Assembly (NCBI GenBank): GCA_015680685.1 | Contig: MNCI01022230.1 | Location: 166,326 to 230,325, forward strand | From: Gnetum montanum | Lineage: Eukaryota; Streptophyta; Gnetopsida; Gnetales; Gnetaceae | DNA: 64,000 nt | Direction of reading: 5' to 3' | In this document: positions 1 through 10,543 of the stretch, piece after piece | Layout of the letters: each line of letters opens with the position of its first letter | Numbering within the stretch: position 1 is the stretch's first letter | Made by a program: the position numbers and the translations under genes | Notes under the pieces: model-generated | Told to the model about the DNA's origin: nothing | Seen by the model: only the letters and a program-made list of their open reading frames with translations | The model's database searches: none

Positions 1-380
1 AGATTTTGTGAAATTTTTCTTAAGGATTAGATGAAAGTCTAATTTGCATAGGCAACATATAATCTAAACTAAATAGACTCAGTAGCTTTCATATACTAGG
101 AAACTTTTTTCACTTACAAATAAATTAAAGATTGTTGATTCTTCTCATAAAAGTGATTTTATGCATTTAACTATTAGTACACAATATTTTGAAATCAGTA
201 CTTAATGATAGCTAAAAATACATAGTTTTCTCTATAACCACTGAGTTTATTTGGAGGTATCCAGGTCTTCGTGTTTCTAAAGACCAAAAAATACCTAAAA
301 TTAAGTTTTAAAAAAACCCTCATCCTTGTGATTTTCATCATGAAGAATATGACAACATTGGTTGTAAACAAAGTGATTAC
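1..380 (+). repeat. Retroelement leader/LTR-end fragment, copy 1
   Basis: This stretch aligns by eye with 1375-1740 and with 5870-6230. All three share a block reading roughly 'actgagttt-tttggaggtat', then 'gtgtttct-agacca', then 'acctaaa', in the same order. It is probably the 3' part of an LTR plus untranslated leader of one repeat family. No coding domain is visible, and a 62-residue open frame on the other strand has no recognisable motif. The family was not identified. Confidence 0.5.
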
Positions 381-1005
381 CAACTATCAATTTCTCATGG
401 TTAAGGAAATATTATCAAAGCAGTGTGGTCAAAAGTAGGCATCAATAGGAGGGCCTCTAGAGTTATCATAAAATCCATGATAAAAAATCTATATTTATGC
501 AAATGGTAAGAAAGGTATAGGAATTATTTGATTTATCTAGAGCTAAAAGAGAACCATTACCTCTATACAAATAGGGTATTTGTATATGATGATGGTAGCT
601 ACTAGATCATGAATGAAACTACCAAGAAAAATCTTGAATAGAAATAAGTATGAGTCAGCATGGGAGCTACTTCAATAGAAATAACAATTTCCATAATTGA
701 ATTAGATTTGGGAGAAACAAGTGTTGAAGAAATCTTAAAGAAGCTTAATGAAAATGAACTAGATACAATGAATAAGACTATTAGGGCTCTCTTAAATAAT
801 AATTGTGATCAATTGAGGGGCTTTAGATTCAAAGGATGAGGAGAATTTATTAAAAAATATAATATTTATCCAATGGACTACAATTATACAAGAGGAATGT
901 GAGGCAATTGTGGTTTTAACTTTGATAATAATTGTAACTGCTAGAGGCTACTATGTAAAGCCACTATTATATTTATTAGGGAACTAAGGTACTATGGGAG
1001 CTAGG
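381..1005. other. Unassigned AT-rich sequence
   Basis: No open frame, motif or repeat could be assigned here. Its position between two copies of the same leader fragment suggests decayed retroelement interior, but that is inference. Confidence 0.3.
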
Positions 1006-1009
1006 ATGA

Positions 1010-1745
1010 ACTAACTCTTGGATATTAAAGGAAGGTTGTTGTACAATGATATTTAAGCTCAAACTGGACTTATCTCATTTATTTAGTGAGTTATTTTTCT
1101 TTTTCTACTTTATCATTGTTGCTTAGCTAGTAGTCAAGATCATAGTATGTCTTGTAGCTCGTTTCTTGAAATTGTTTAATCGGTTGTTTGAGCCAAGGTT
1201 CAGTAATTTTTGGCATTATTAATTGATTTGAAAAACTTTATTTTGAAAAATTTTTACTCATGTCAATAGTAGCTCATCTTCAATGTTCAAGATTTATGCA
1301 ATTTTACTATTTTATTTCTATAAATAAATTGAATCTTACATTGTTTCTAGTTTTTCTCATCGAACTTTCTCTCTAGGAAAGATTTATAGTAGATCTGTTG
1401 AATTTCACTTAAGCATTTGATGAAAGGATTATTAGTTGAGATTGCATAGACTAAGTAGCTCTGATATATTTAAAAACTTGTTTGCTTATAGAATAGAGTA
1501 AAAGGGTTGAATCTTTTTATTAAAGTACAATTTGTTGTTAAGCTTCTAAAATGGAATATTGTAAAATTTATACTAGATAATATTCTAAAACACATAGTTC
1601 TCAATACCCACTGAGTTTAGTTGGAAGTATTTGGGCCTTGGTGTTTCTAGAAACCAATAGACACCTAAAATTTTGTTTTTAAAAGAACATCTTAGCCTTG
1701 TGGTTATCATCACAAGGAGGAGATAAACATTGGCATTAAGTGAAA
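1010..1745 (+). repeat. LTR/leader fragment, copy 2
   Basis: This resembles 5160-6230: a T-rich section after 'gagttat', a 'tttctagttttt' block, a 'ctctaggaaa' block, and the shared leader ending near 1740. It runs directly into a Gypsy reverse-transcriptase remnant, so the normal gag part of an element is missing between them. No intact LTR ends or target duplication were found. Confidence 0.5.
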
Positions 1746-1864
1746 CCTTTTTCACCAACAGATTCTTATCACTATGATAGGAATAAAGAAGAAGTGGTAG
1801 TCATAAGTTACCACAAATATTTCTTTTTAGTGCTAGGAGGGAACATTTAGCTACTACTTAGTTT

Positions 1865-2135
1865 ATGAACAAACAGATTGAGTGCAACTTTCTAGATGGG
1901 TACATTGGGTACAACTAGATTTGCATTGCATCTAAGGATGAAGTGAAAATAATGTTCATCAATCCATGGGAAACATTTGTCTACAAATAGATTCCATTTG
2001 ATCTTTACAATGTGCCCACCACCTTCCAGACACTCATACTTAGCATCTTCCAAAAGCAAATTGAAAATGACATTGAAGTGTTCATGGATGATTTTTCAAC
2101 ATATGGACTAGATTTTAAGCAAGCACTAGCATGAT
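1865..2135 (+). pseudogene. Gypsy (Athila/Tat-type) reverse transcriptase remnant
   Basis: Plus-strand translation gives the middle of a Ty3/Gypsy reverse transcriptase. In order one sees FLDGY-GYN, the W-TF-Y-PF-L-N-P-TFQ block and the catalytic VFMDD followed by FSTYG. The EVFMDDFS-YG form is typical of Athila and related plant elements. At least two in-frame stops replace expected Gln codons and there is no start, so it is dead. The next expected section (GH-GYYRRF) appears 4.3 kb further on at 6421, so the intervening DNA may be a later insertion into the same element. That link is inference. Confidence 0.75.
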
Positions 2136-2507
2136 TAGAGTAGGTATTTGTTGGCACATTTTGGCCATGTAATGGAGCAGGCTTTGTGAGGTTGTGAAGC
2201 TAATCATATAACTAATGTTCACCCTGATTTAAACATTGCCAATATTTTATTGGATGAAGACTTTTCAGAGGTGTTAGGTTGGTAGTTTGAAATACAGTTT
2301 TGTTTAAGACAAATGATCAATTTTTCAAAGTTCATGACAATCCTCTACCAACTATTTTAGTGCCAAAGAAGTATTCACTGGATCTACAAACATGTATTGA
2401 TGTACAAGTCAAGAAGTGGGCTTAGTTAACCTCCATAAGGTATGGGAAGGTATTGAATGTAAGGCAACTTGTAGAAACCAAATGATGCCTTGAAATTGAG
2501 AGTTATA

Positions 2508-2660
2508 TTGTTTGGCCTACAAAATGCCCCCAAAAATTTCATAAGGTTGATATACAATGTGTTGAGGCCATATTGAGAAATATTTATCACAACATTTGTA
2601 AATGATATCAACCGATGGGAACATTTGGAACAACTGCAATTGGTACTCAATGAGATTGTT
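2508..2660 (+). pseudogene. Second Gypsy reverse transcriptase remnant
   Basis: A short frame contains FGLQNAPKNFIRL, the thumb-side motif usually read as FGLTNAPATF-RLM in Ty3/Gypsy reverse transcriptases. It is followed by a degenerate version of the Y-DD section and an EHLEQL helix. The sequence repeats a domain already present at 1865-2135 in a clearly different version, so two element families are juxtaposed. A stop codon and loss of the catalytic Asp pair show that it is not functional. Confidence 0.6.
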
Positions 2661-4290
2661 TAAGTAATCAGATCATTAACAGTGAATTCAAGGCTGATGT
2701 TTTGATGAACAACAAATACATTGAACTGTATGGAAAATGTTTGAAGGATGCAAGTGGTGGTGTGTCTGGAAGTGGCCCCTGTCAATATGAATCATGTGAT
2801 AGTATTATATTTCCCTATACAAAAATTATGGTTTCGAAAGAATGAATAAATAAAAAATAATGATGGAACATCACAAAAAGGTTACAGTAAAAAAAAGATT
2901 GCAAAACTAGGGTTCAACAGTATTATGAGCCTCGGCCAGGGGGCGCAGCCAACGAGCAAAGGGGCAATTAACACATATGCAACCACCGCCATGGCTACAC
3001 ACAACATTGCTGCTGCAACATTCAACAAAACATTGCTAGATCAGACCGAACGGATGCCATGTCTGCCAAAAATCTGGAAGCATTTACCAAGAGCAGGAGT
3101 GGATTATTTTTACTTACAACATCATGTTTGAGAGATGGGATATCCAATGGCCCCCATGCTGGGATGTGTATCTGGAGATAGAGGGATCTAGGGTTCACTT
3201 GCACTCAGGTCTGGGCGAGGAGACTTGCACCTCCAAATTCATCCACTCCGAAAACACGCACGCCACCCTCGACGAAGCAATAGCTCGAAGATGGAGGAGG
3301 TGGTTAAATATGTTTACTGATCATGACCATCGGTAGCCAGAATGTTCTTGAATGCAGGAACTTGGTGCTAAAGATGTTGGAAATTCTATTTTGGGATTAT
3401 CAGACTGTTATCTGTGGAGGCTCACCTATGCATCTATATTGATTTTTATGTACAATATCCATTCGGTTACAAAATTACATATTATCAATATGTACATACT
3501 TGTGACTAAAACACATTAATATTGGGATGCATGAGGTACGGGGAAAATGTCCCGTGAATCTAGTCCAACGTTATCTTGTGTAACAAGTAACATAAAGTGA
3601 CTGTCAACAAGTCTTCACCTCATCCAGGATTGATAGGGTTTTTGGATTCACTATGTGTATTTTGTATGTGAGAACCTGGTGGAATCAGCTGTGAAAACCA
3701 GTGAGACATAACCAGCATTATGACAATACTTCATCAAACAGTTGATAAGAAATGAAATCTGCAATTCGGTCACGTGGCCTCAATATTTTTTTTAATTAAC
3801 TTTGGGTTTTGATGAATCTTTGAAGAAGCAGAGGAAACTTTTAGAAAAGTTAAAGAAACTTTGTTCTAGAGAGAGCCGCCATGTGTAACTCTAAACTTGA
3901 TAATCGATGTCGCTGGGCCGTGGACAAATTCATTACAGGTTTCACGTTTTCACACACTCACTATTGTTGGATAGCTCTGTCTTTTGTTTGTTGGCTATTA
4001 CAGGCGAAAGCTTCTCCATGAAAATTTTGAGTTACAAACAATCTATGAATTTTGGAAAAGTCGAGCTCTACTTGTGGCCTGTGGGAATTTTACAAATCCA
4101 ATTGAGTCCTCACAAGTTGTTGAATATCTAAAATAAATTTCATTTATCTTGCATTGATCTTTACTCTCAGATGTGATGTTGTTCCATATCAATCCAAGAA
4201 TCAAATCTTTGATTCTTACTACCCATAGCAGAGATTCCATTAATTTCAAGGCTATTCATAGTTGCTGCTATTGCCGGTGGTGAATTTATT
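2661..4290 (+). other. Low-copy-looking region upstream of the b561 fragment
   Basis: Base composition is more balanced than in the flanking repeats, especially 2900-3350, and no retroelement domain is visible. Two short overlapping frames (2925-3131 and 3124-3336) have no recognised motif. Because the cytochrome b561 coding start lies at 4300, this may be that gene's 5' flank. No TATA box was found at a convincing distance. Confidence 0.3.
3771..3778 (+). promoter_or_regulatory. G-box/ABRE-like CACGTGGC
   Basis: CACGTGGC matches the plant G-box/ABA-response core bound by bZIP and bHLH factors. It lies about 520 bases before the b561 ATG. A single 8-mer can occur by chance, so its use as a promoter element is only a possibility. 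Confidence 0.25.
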
Positions 4291-4299
4291 CTAGGGAGG

Positions 4300-4665
4300 A
4301 TGGATAAAACACAGAAGAGAAACTATGGTGTCAGAACTAGGCCTGTGTATCTGTTGGCTCAGCTTGCCAGGCTTACTATGTGTGTGTTGATTCTGATTTG
4401 GAACATTCATTACCGTGGAGGACTGGCCCTGAGTTCTTCCAACAAATCCAAAATTTTAAATGTCCATCCTGTTCTAATGTTTTTGGGCCTTATTTTCATT
4501 TCTAGCCAAGCAATTTTGGTGTACAGAACTATGCCATCCAAGAAAGAGAAGCAAAAGCTAGTGCATCTGATTCTTTTGGGCCTTGCAATAGTGTTGGGGG
4601 CTATTGGGATCTATGCAGTGTTTAAGTTTCACAATGAGTCTCATATTCCAAACCTCTACAACCTT
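4300..4665 (+). pseudogene. Cytochrome b561 (transmembrane ascorbate ferrireductase), 5' fragment
   Basis: Codons 1-122 read as the N-terminal half of a plant CYB561, a multi-pass membrane protein that carries electrons from ascorbate across a membrane through two b hemes. Visible are TM1 (about residues 19-37), the conserved WN-HYRGGLALSS stretch, NVHPVLM with heme-ligand type His56, TM2, KLVHL with His89, and TM3 ending near KFHNE. The family continues with LHSWLG, then a fourth and fifth His-bearing helix, and none of that is in the window. After codon 122 the frame runs into LTR-like repeat sequence and stops at 4833, with no GT splice donor at the break. The 122 codons have no stop or frameshift, so the cut looks much younger than the repeats nearby. 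It could also be an old exon edge whose donor was lost. Confidence 0.85.
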
Positions 4666-4812
4666 TTTATCTCCACAAAGGCCACTTTTCAACTAAATGG
4701 GACACTTGTCACCTGCAACCTTTTTATCTCCATGGTGACCACTTGGCGACTGAAGGGCCACTTGTCAATTGCATGGAACACTTGTCAACTACAACCTTTT
4801 TATCTCCATGGT

Positions 4813-4917
4813 GACCACTTAGCAATTAAATGAGGCCACTTGGCAACTAAATGAAGACACTTGGAAACTGAATGAAGACACTTGGCAACTAAATGAAGAC
4901 ACTTGGCAATTGAATAG
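4813..4917 (+). repeat. Five tandem 21-bp units
   Basis: Units start at 4813, 4834, 4855, 4876 and 4897. Each carries the core 'cacttggcaacta' with a few substitutions. They lie about 90-190 bases upstream of the TATA box at 5005, the usual place for U3 enhancer-type repeats in plant LTRs. Confidence 0.85.
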
Positions 4918-5004
4918 GACACTTGTCCATTGTAGCTTTTTTATCTCTATGATGGTTATGACCACCCAAGATATTTGTAACTTACCTAACTACCTAGGAG
5001 ACCC

Positions 5005-5013
5005 TATAAAAGG
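5005..5013 (+). promoter_or_regulatory. TATA box of the LTR-like promoter
   Basis: TATAAAAGG is a strong plant TATA box, placed just after the tandem 21-bp units and before a block with no stop in homology to the other LTR copies. Transcription to the right would be expected if the LTR were active. Confidence 0.55.
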
Positions 5014-6420
5014 GCTTCAAGGATAGGAAGGTAGGGGGAGACTTGGAAGAGTTCACACTTGAACACTTTGGGGAGCTCTCACTTGGAGACACACTCTTGG
5101 AAGACGTTGTGAAAGATTGCTTGTAAGGTGGCTTGCTAAAAAAAATATTTTAGCCTCTTTGTCATGGTCCTGTGAGTTATGCTTATTTATTTTTATTTTG
5201 TTTAAATTTTCTAGCTAGTGGTTTAGATAGTATCATCCTTGGTGAGTAATTTTGGCATTTTTAGATTGCTCTTATTGTTCTTATTGCCCGATAGAAATTT
5301 CTGTTAAAATTTTTCCATATAAGCGCTTGTGTTTAAAAGCCTTAAGAGCATTTTAGTAGTAAATTTTATTATTGTGCAACATATAAGAACTGCTATTGAG
5401 ATTGTTGTAAGAGAGACTCTGCTTGTAGTCATGCTATTGAACAATTCAATAGTCAAGAGGGTTCAGAAAATCATTGGTATTTTGATGGGACCAGAATAGC
5501 TTCTTTTTATCTTTAAAGTGAGTCTCCCTGGTATTTCAATCAAAAATTTTCAAGTCTTTTGAAGAATCTATTGAATGCAATTTTTGACATCCATTATCTA
5601 GCCAAAATGGAGTCTCGTATGTGGTAGTTTACGTAGCAATTTTTTGGTAGCATAGTAGGACTGTCTTGAAGAAATTGCTTATTTGAGCCTTGGAAGTTTG
5701 AACAATTCATAGATATTGAATTTGGGATAGCTTTATTGTGAAGTGTTTACTCATGTTATTTTACCTTGTTTAAATATTTGAGGTCTACACAAATCTTCTT
5801 TCTTTTCTATCTATTTCCATCGAATCTTGCTCTATTTCTAGTTTTCTTGTGGAACTATCTCTTTCTCTAGGAAAAATTAGAAGTAGATTTGGAGAGTTGT
5901 GCTCAAATGTTTTTGCAAAATTTTATTTGTTACAAGTAGGTATTATAAGGACCACGTAAACTAGGTTATTAAACAAAATAGGAACTCTCAACAACTCACA
6001 GTACTTGGCAAAGTTGGCTGAATCTCTTTAAGATAAGTCATCTATAGTTTACACATAATGCAATCGTTTCATTTTTCACAACCGCACACTGCAAAAACAC
6101 ACACACATACTCACATTAACTATTGAGTCTATTTGGAGGTATCTAGGCCTTAGTGTTGCTAGAGACCAGTAGGCACCTAAATCCTGTTCGAGGACACTTG
6201 TTGGCAGTCGCATCCCAAACGGTCACCAATAGTATTGAAGTGATGTGTGGAGACAAATCTCAAGCTTAATTAGTAGAAAAGCCATCTCATGGTCTAAGAT
6301 GGAATTGTTTTGGAACACAAAATTTCACAAAAAAGAATAGAGATGGATCTTGATACGATTTTAGTCAAATAATATATTGCTCAAAGGTCTTAGACAATTA
6401 AATATGTCTAATCATTCTTA

Positions 6421-6960
6421 GGCCACATGGGATACTATAGGAGATTTATAGAGAATTTTTCAAAGATTACAAAACTGCTAGTAGAACTCGCTTAGAAGGA
6501 TGCACCCTTCGAATGGATAGAGTCTTGTGAAAAGGCATTTGAAACCTTGGAATAAAAGTTAATTGAGACATCGATCCTTCAAGCTACAAATTGGTTCAAG
6601 CCTTTTCATATTATGACAAATGCTTTCAACTATGTAGTTGATGTAATATTAACACAACTAGATGATCAAAAGAGACCCACTAGATACATTGTGCTAGCAG
6701 AAGCATCACTATGACACAACTAAACTACACCATAATAGAAAAGGATCTCATGGTCATTGTGTATGTAGTTGAGAAGATTTGACATTATGTGCTCACTTAC
6801 TATATTTATGTCCACATCAATCATAGTGAAATTTGTTTTCTCATGGACAAGCTAGTGGTTAGTCCCAAAGTGATCAGGTGGCTTGTAATTTTGCAAGAAT
6901 TGGACATAATAATGATTGAAAACAAGGGCATGGAAAATGTTGTAGGTGATCATTTTTGAA
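6421..6960 (+). pseudogene. Element A: reverse transcriptase C-terminus and RNase H
   Basis: The plus strand reads GHMGYYRRFIENFSK, then KDAPFEW, a KAFETLE-like helix, then the RNase H start (PFHIMTNA with Asn where Asp is usual). After that comes a badly frameshifted remainder, ending in the usual VENVVADHLSRL-type linker, here decayed and terminated by TGA at 6958. The block order matches Athila/Tat pol. The catalytic Asp of the first RNase H strand reads as Asn and several stops are present, so the domain is inactive. Confidence 0.75.
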
Positions 6961-7079
6961 GGCTAATATGGGATTCCTAGAATCATGTAGAACCATTATC
7001 TAACTAGTTCGCTTATGAAAATGTGTTCACTCAAATAGTTATGACTATAGAACCAATGAGGAAGTCATGGATGATTGAT

Positions 7080-8290
7080 TACATGACTTACTTAACAACA
7101 CAAGAACTTCCCATTAGGTGGGAAGAAAAACCCAGAAAGAGTAATTCCCTCACAGGATAAAAAGATACATGGAAATTAATGGAACCCTATACAAGAGTTT
7201 TCAGATGGGCTAGTCAAATGGTGTGTGCCAAAGTGTGATCAACAATAGATCTTACAAGACATCCATGAAGGTCCATGCAGAGGTCACTATGCAAGGTGAA
7301 AAATGACACTAAGACTGATGATGGAAGGCTACTTTTGGCCTACCTTATTCAAAGACATCCAAAACTTTGCACAATCTTGCAAAAGATACTAGAAAGATGG
7401 AGGAATGATAGCCAAAAATGAAGGGTCATAATAATGGATACAACCATTGGAGCTATTTGACATATGGGAAATTGATTTTATGGGATTCATAACACCTATG
7501 TTGAATAAGAAAGAATATATAATTATGACCATGGATTATTGTACTAAATGGGTAGAGGGAGCAGTAGTCAAGGATTACACAGCTATTATAGTTATCAAGT
7601 TTTTTCAACAGCATGGGGTGAATCAATTTTCAGTGCCCAAAATGCTCATATCAGATAATGGAACCCATTTTACTAGTGCTACCTTTAGAAAGATCATGAA
7701 ACAACTAGAGGTAAACCATAAACTAACTATACTATATCACCCCCAAGCCAATGGTCAAACAAAGGTTACTAACCAAGAAATTACCAGCATTTTAACTAGG
7801 ATGGTTACTACATTTTGAAAGGATTGGAACACTAAGCTTAATGATTCTCTATGGGCCTATAGGACAACATGGAAACTACCTATAGAATATTCCCCATATG
7901 AATGCACCAATCTAGGTAAAGCTATGAACTCTACCTACTAATAGCCAAATTGACTTAGACTTGAGCTTAGCCTAGAAGGAAAAATTAAAGAATTTTAATC
8001 TCTTAGATGAGAATAGGTTAGTAGCACTCAAGAGCAATGAGGTCCATAAACATTATTCTAAAAAATACATGATGCAAGGATAAGACAAGTGATAATAAAA
8101 CTAGGAGATAAGATCCTTTATTATAATCCCACTCATGTTCCATAAAAAGCCAAATTTCAAACACTTTGGAAGGGATCCTACATTGTCAAAGTAATTTACC
8201 CTTTAGGATCCTTACACATCACATTCATCACCCATCTTGCCCACATAAGCTCATCATTGTCAACATCTAGCAGGTTAAACACTATCACGA
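7080..8290 (+). pseudogene. Element A: integrase
   Basis: A Gypsy integrase that would insert the cDNA into chromosomes. The HHCC zinc part is visible at about 7250-7390 (HEG-CRGHY, then SCKRY, where the second Cys reads as Tyr). The core is open from 7447 to 7818. Asp10 (IDFMG) and Asp70 (SDNGTHF) are kept, but position 106, where the catalytic Glu of D-D-35-E belongs (HPQANGQT-V), is Lys encoded at 7762-7764. Beyond 7820 are the C-terminal KLGDKILYYNP and FQTLWKGSYIVK stretches with stops. The domain order fits the family, but the element cannot integrate itself. Confidence 0.8.
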
Positions 8291-8399
8291 ATATCCCAAT
8301 GTTCTTGAGGGATCTACCCAATTTGTCCAAATGTCTACAACTTGTTCTCTTTTTTGATTGATTGGTCCTAATGATAGTCATGGGGATGTTCATCTGGAC

Positions 8400-10543
8400 A
8401 TGTAGGTACTTCGCTAAATTTTTTTTCTTTTCACTTTTCTATTTTCTTGATACATTTTTCCCTTTCCTTCATACTTTTCAATTTCTTAATTCTTTGATCT
8501 TTTGCTATTTTTTTATATTTTTTATTTTGTTACTATTTTTCATTCTTTTCATCTTTTTCCATTCTATATTTTATAGTTTTTCATACTTTTTTTTCATTTT
8601 TCTTGAACATATTTTTTATTGTTAATAAAACACATCAAGAATATTGCAAAATGTAGTCTAATAAGGTGAAAATCTCTATATTATCAAGTCTTAAGAAACT
8701 AATTATTTATACAATGAGACCACCATATCAATCCACTCATTCCAATAATAAGATGTTCTTATCATGGCCATAATGATATTTTTCTCATAATAAAACTAAA
8801 ACTAAACATGTAATCATGATGCCTAGACAAAAGAGTGAAGAACAAGTTAAAATGTTGAGCATGTGACATCAAGGGAATTTATGGAACCTCTTGGATCACT
8901 ACTATTAATTCTATCCTATTGCTAAATATGTATTATATCCTTGTAGATCTAATGAAAAGTGAGATTAAGAGTATAATAAGTATTGCCTTATCATGTTACT
9001 AGAAAGACATGCTACCTATGCCTAAAGGTAGTCCTCTTGTAAGGTCAACACAATCAAAAATAAAATCCATAAACAAAATAACTATTTGGGTGTCTCACTA
9101 GAAAGAAATGTTACCCATAATTGAAGGTAGGCAACTTCTTAGAGATCTAAAAATAAATAAGGTATGCAATGAATGAACTCCTTCCTTGGATAGTATGTCA
9201 AGTGGTAGTACTCTTTGCAATAATGATAGTCTTATGGTAGTGAACTTGAGGGATGACACAATGTGATGTCATTGGATAGTGGTCTAGACTTAGTTTGAAT
9301 CTTTAATGGATGGGCTAATGATTACTTTAACCAAAATAACACAAAAAATTTCATTATGCCTATGGTAAGACACCTCATGTTTCCATTTCTGTAATCCCTT
9401 CTAAATTCCATCTTACCTCACTATATAGTTAATCATAACTTGTAATTTTGTGTAATTTCACACTATTTCTCAATATTAGTGATACTAATATGTGTGTTGT
9501 GCTAATAGGCATTACTTAAATTTGACTCCTTGAGTTCCTAAGGACACTTTTAGGCATGGTTCTACAAGGGCAATAAGGGCTAGAGCTTGCTTTGGGGAGG
9601 ACCCAGTTGTATAACTCTTGTATTTCACAATTAATGAGTAATTCCACATCATCTTACGCCTTCCCAAAATAAAAAAATCAATAAATACTTCCCTTAGCAA
9701 TCCAATACATCCATTCATACACCAAAAATTCATTACCCATCTCTTATCCATCTATTGAACTTTCATTGCCTGAGATTCCTCTTCCATGAACTTTACAAGT
9801 GAAATTCTCAAAAATTGTTCATCATTAATGACCTAGAACCCTCTAGGCATGGTTCATATCCTTCATAAATTTCATTTGACTCATTTTTTCCTTTGAAATC
9901 TCCAAGAAAAATTTGAAATTTTTAACTCTAATCTCATAGCTACAATATCAAAGGTCCTACAATGTCATATCTATGATATTGTTCACATAAAAATAGTATA
10001 TATAGGCATAGGAAGTTAGAGAAATTTTCCCTTCCTCATTTATAGAAAGAGAAGTTTTTACAATTTTTTTTCTCAAGGCTCTTGCACACTAACTTCCACT
10101 AGCCATAACTTTTCCCTTGTAGCATTGGTTTGCAAAATTCTTGAACCTTGTTGATCCTGGAGCTCTCAACTTAGTCGTGGGGGTATGCAATATCGCTAGG
10201 TTGAAATTTGAACCAAAAACATATAACATCCAAAAGGTATCATAAGGGTAAGTTCAAAAGATAATAAGAATTTTAATAATCAATAAAATAAATAAAGGCT
10301 AGAAACACTTAAATAACACTCCTAATAAATCACACCAATTACTTTAAGCCATAGATAAGCACTAAAAATAATAATAGTGAACGGTTCTAAGCATAACACC
10401 TAAAGGGTTCCTTTTGAAAATTTTTCTAACTTTCAATCATAATGCAATAAGAATTTAATCTAGTCAAGAATATTAGTTAGGAAAACAACTATTAAGAATT
10501 AGTGTAAACACTTTAATACTTTCCAAACCCTTGTTGATTGCAA
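8400..10543 (+). other. Element A: T-rich tract and conserved non-coding block
   Basis: 8410-8625 is almost pure pyrimidine with T runs, and the apparent 87-residue open frame there is low-complexity Phe. 8630-10543 matches 40870-42880 in B and 49740-51480 in C block by block. Shared landmarks include 'aagacatg', 'gatagtcttatggt', 'aatgtgatgtca' and the 'gacctc..aca-ggcat' section near 9530. None of the three copies has an extended open frame, so the similarity is not protein driven. It ends in 'gattgcaa' just before the 3' ORF ATG. Confidence 0.6.

Larger units (their letters stand above)
4666..6240 (+). repeat. LTR-like sequence and leader adjoining the b561 break (copy 3)
   Basis: From 4666 the DNA is repetitive: three spaced copies of 'caacctttttatctcc' at 4659, 4716 and 4792, a 21-bp tandem array, a TATA box and a transcript-like stretch. 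It then has the T-rich and 'ctctaggaaa' blocks shared with 1010-1745 and the leader shared with 1-380. This is the order expected of an LTR (U3-R-U5) followed by untranslated leader. Terminal TG/CA ends and a target duplication could not be pinned down. Confidence 0.55.

Noticed and set aside
2925-3336. Two overlapping short frames in a GC-richer patch
   Set aside because: No motif, no splice context and no agreement between frames. Kept only as an unassigned upstream region.
4666-4833. A C-terminal domain of cytochrome b561
   Set aside because: The last 55 codons translate repeated 'caacctttttatctcc' sequence and have no resemblance to the missing helices.
8362-8625. 87-residue open frame, mostly Phe and aromatic
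   Set aside because: It translates the T-rich tract shared with B and C. Low complexity and not conserved as protein.
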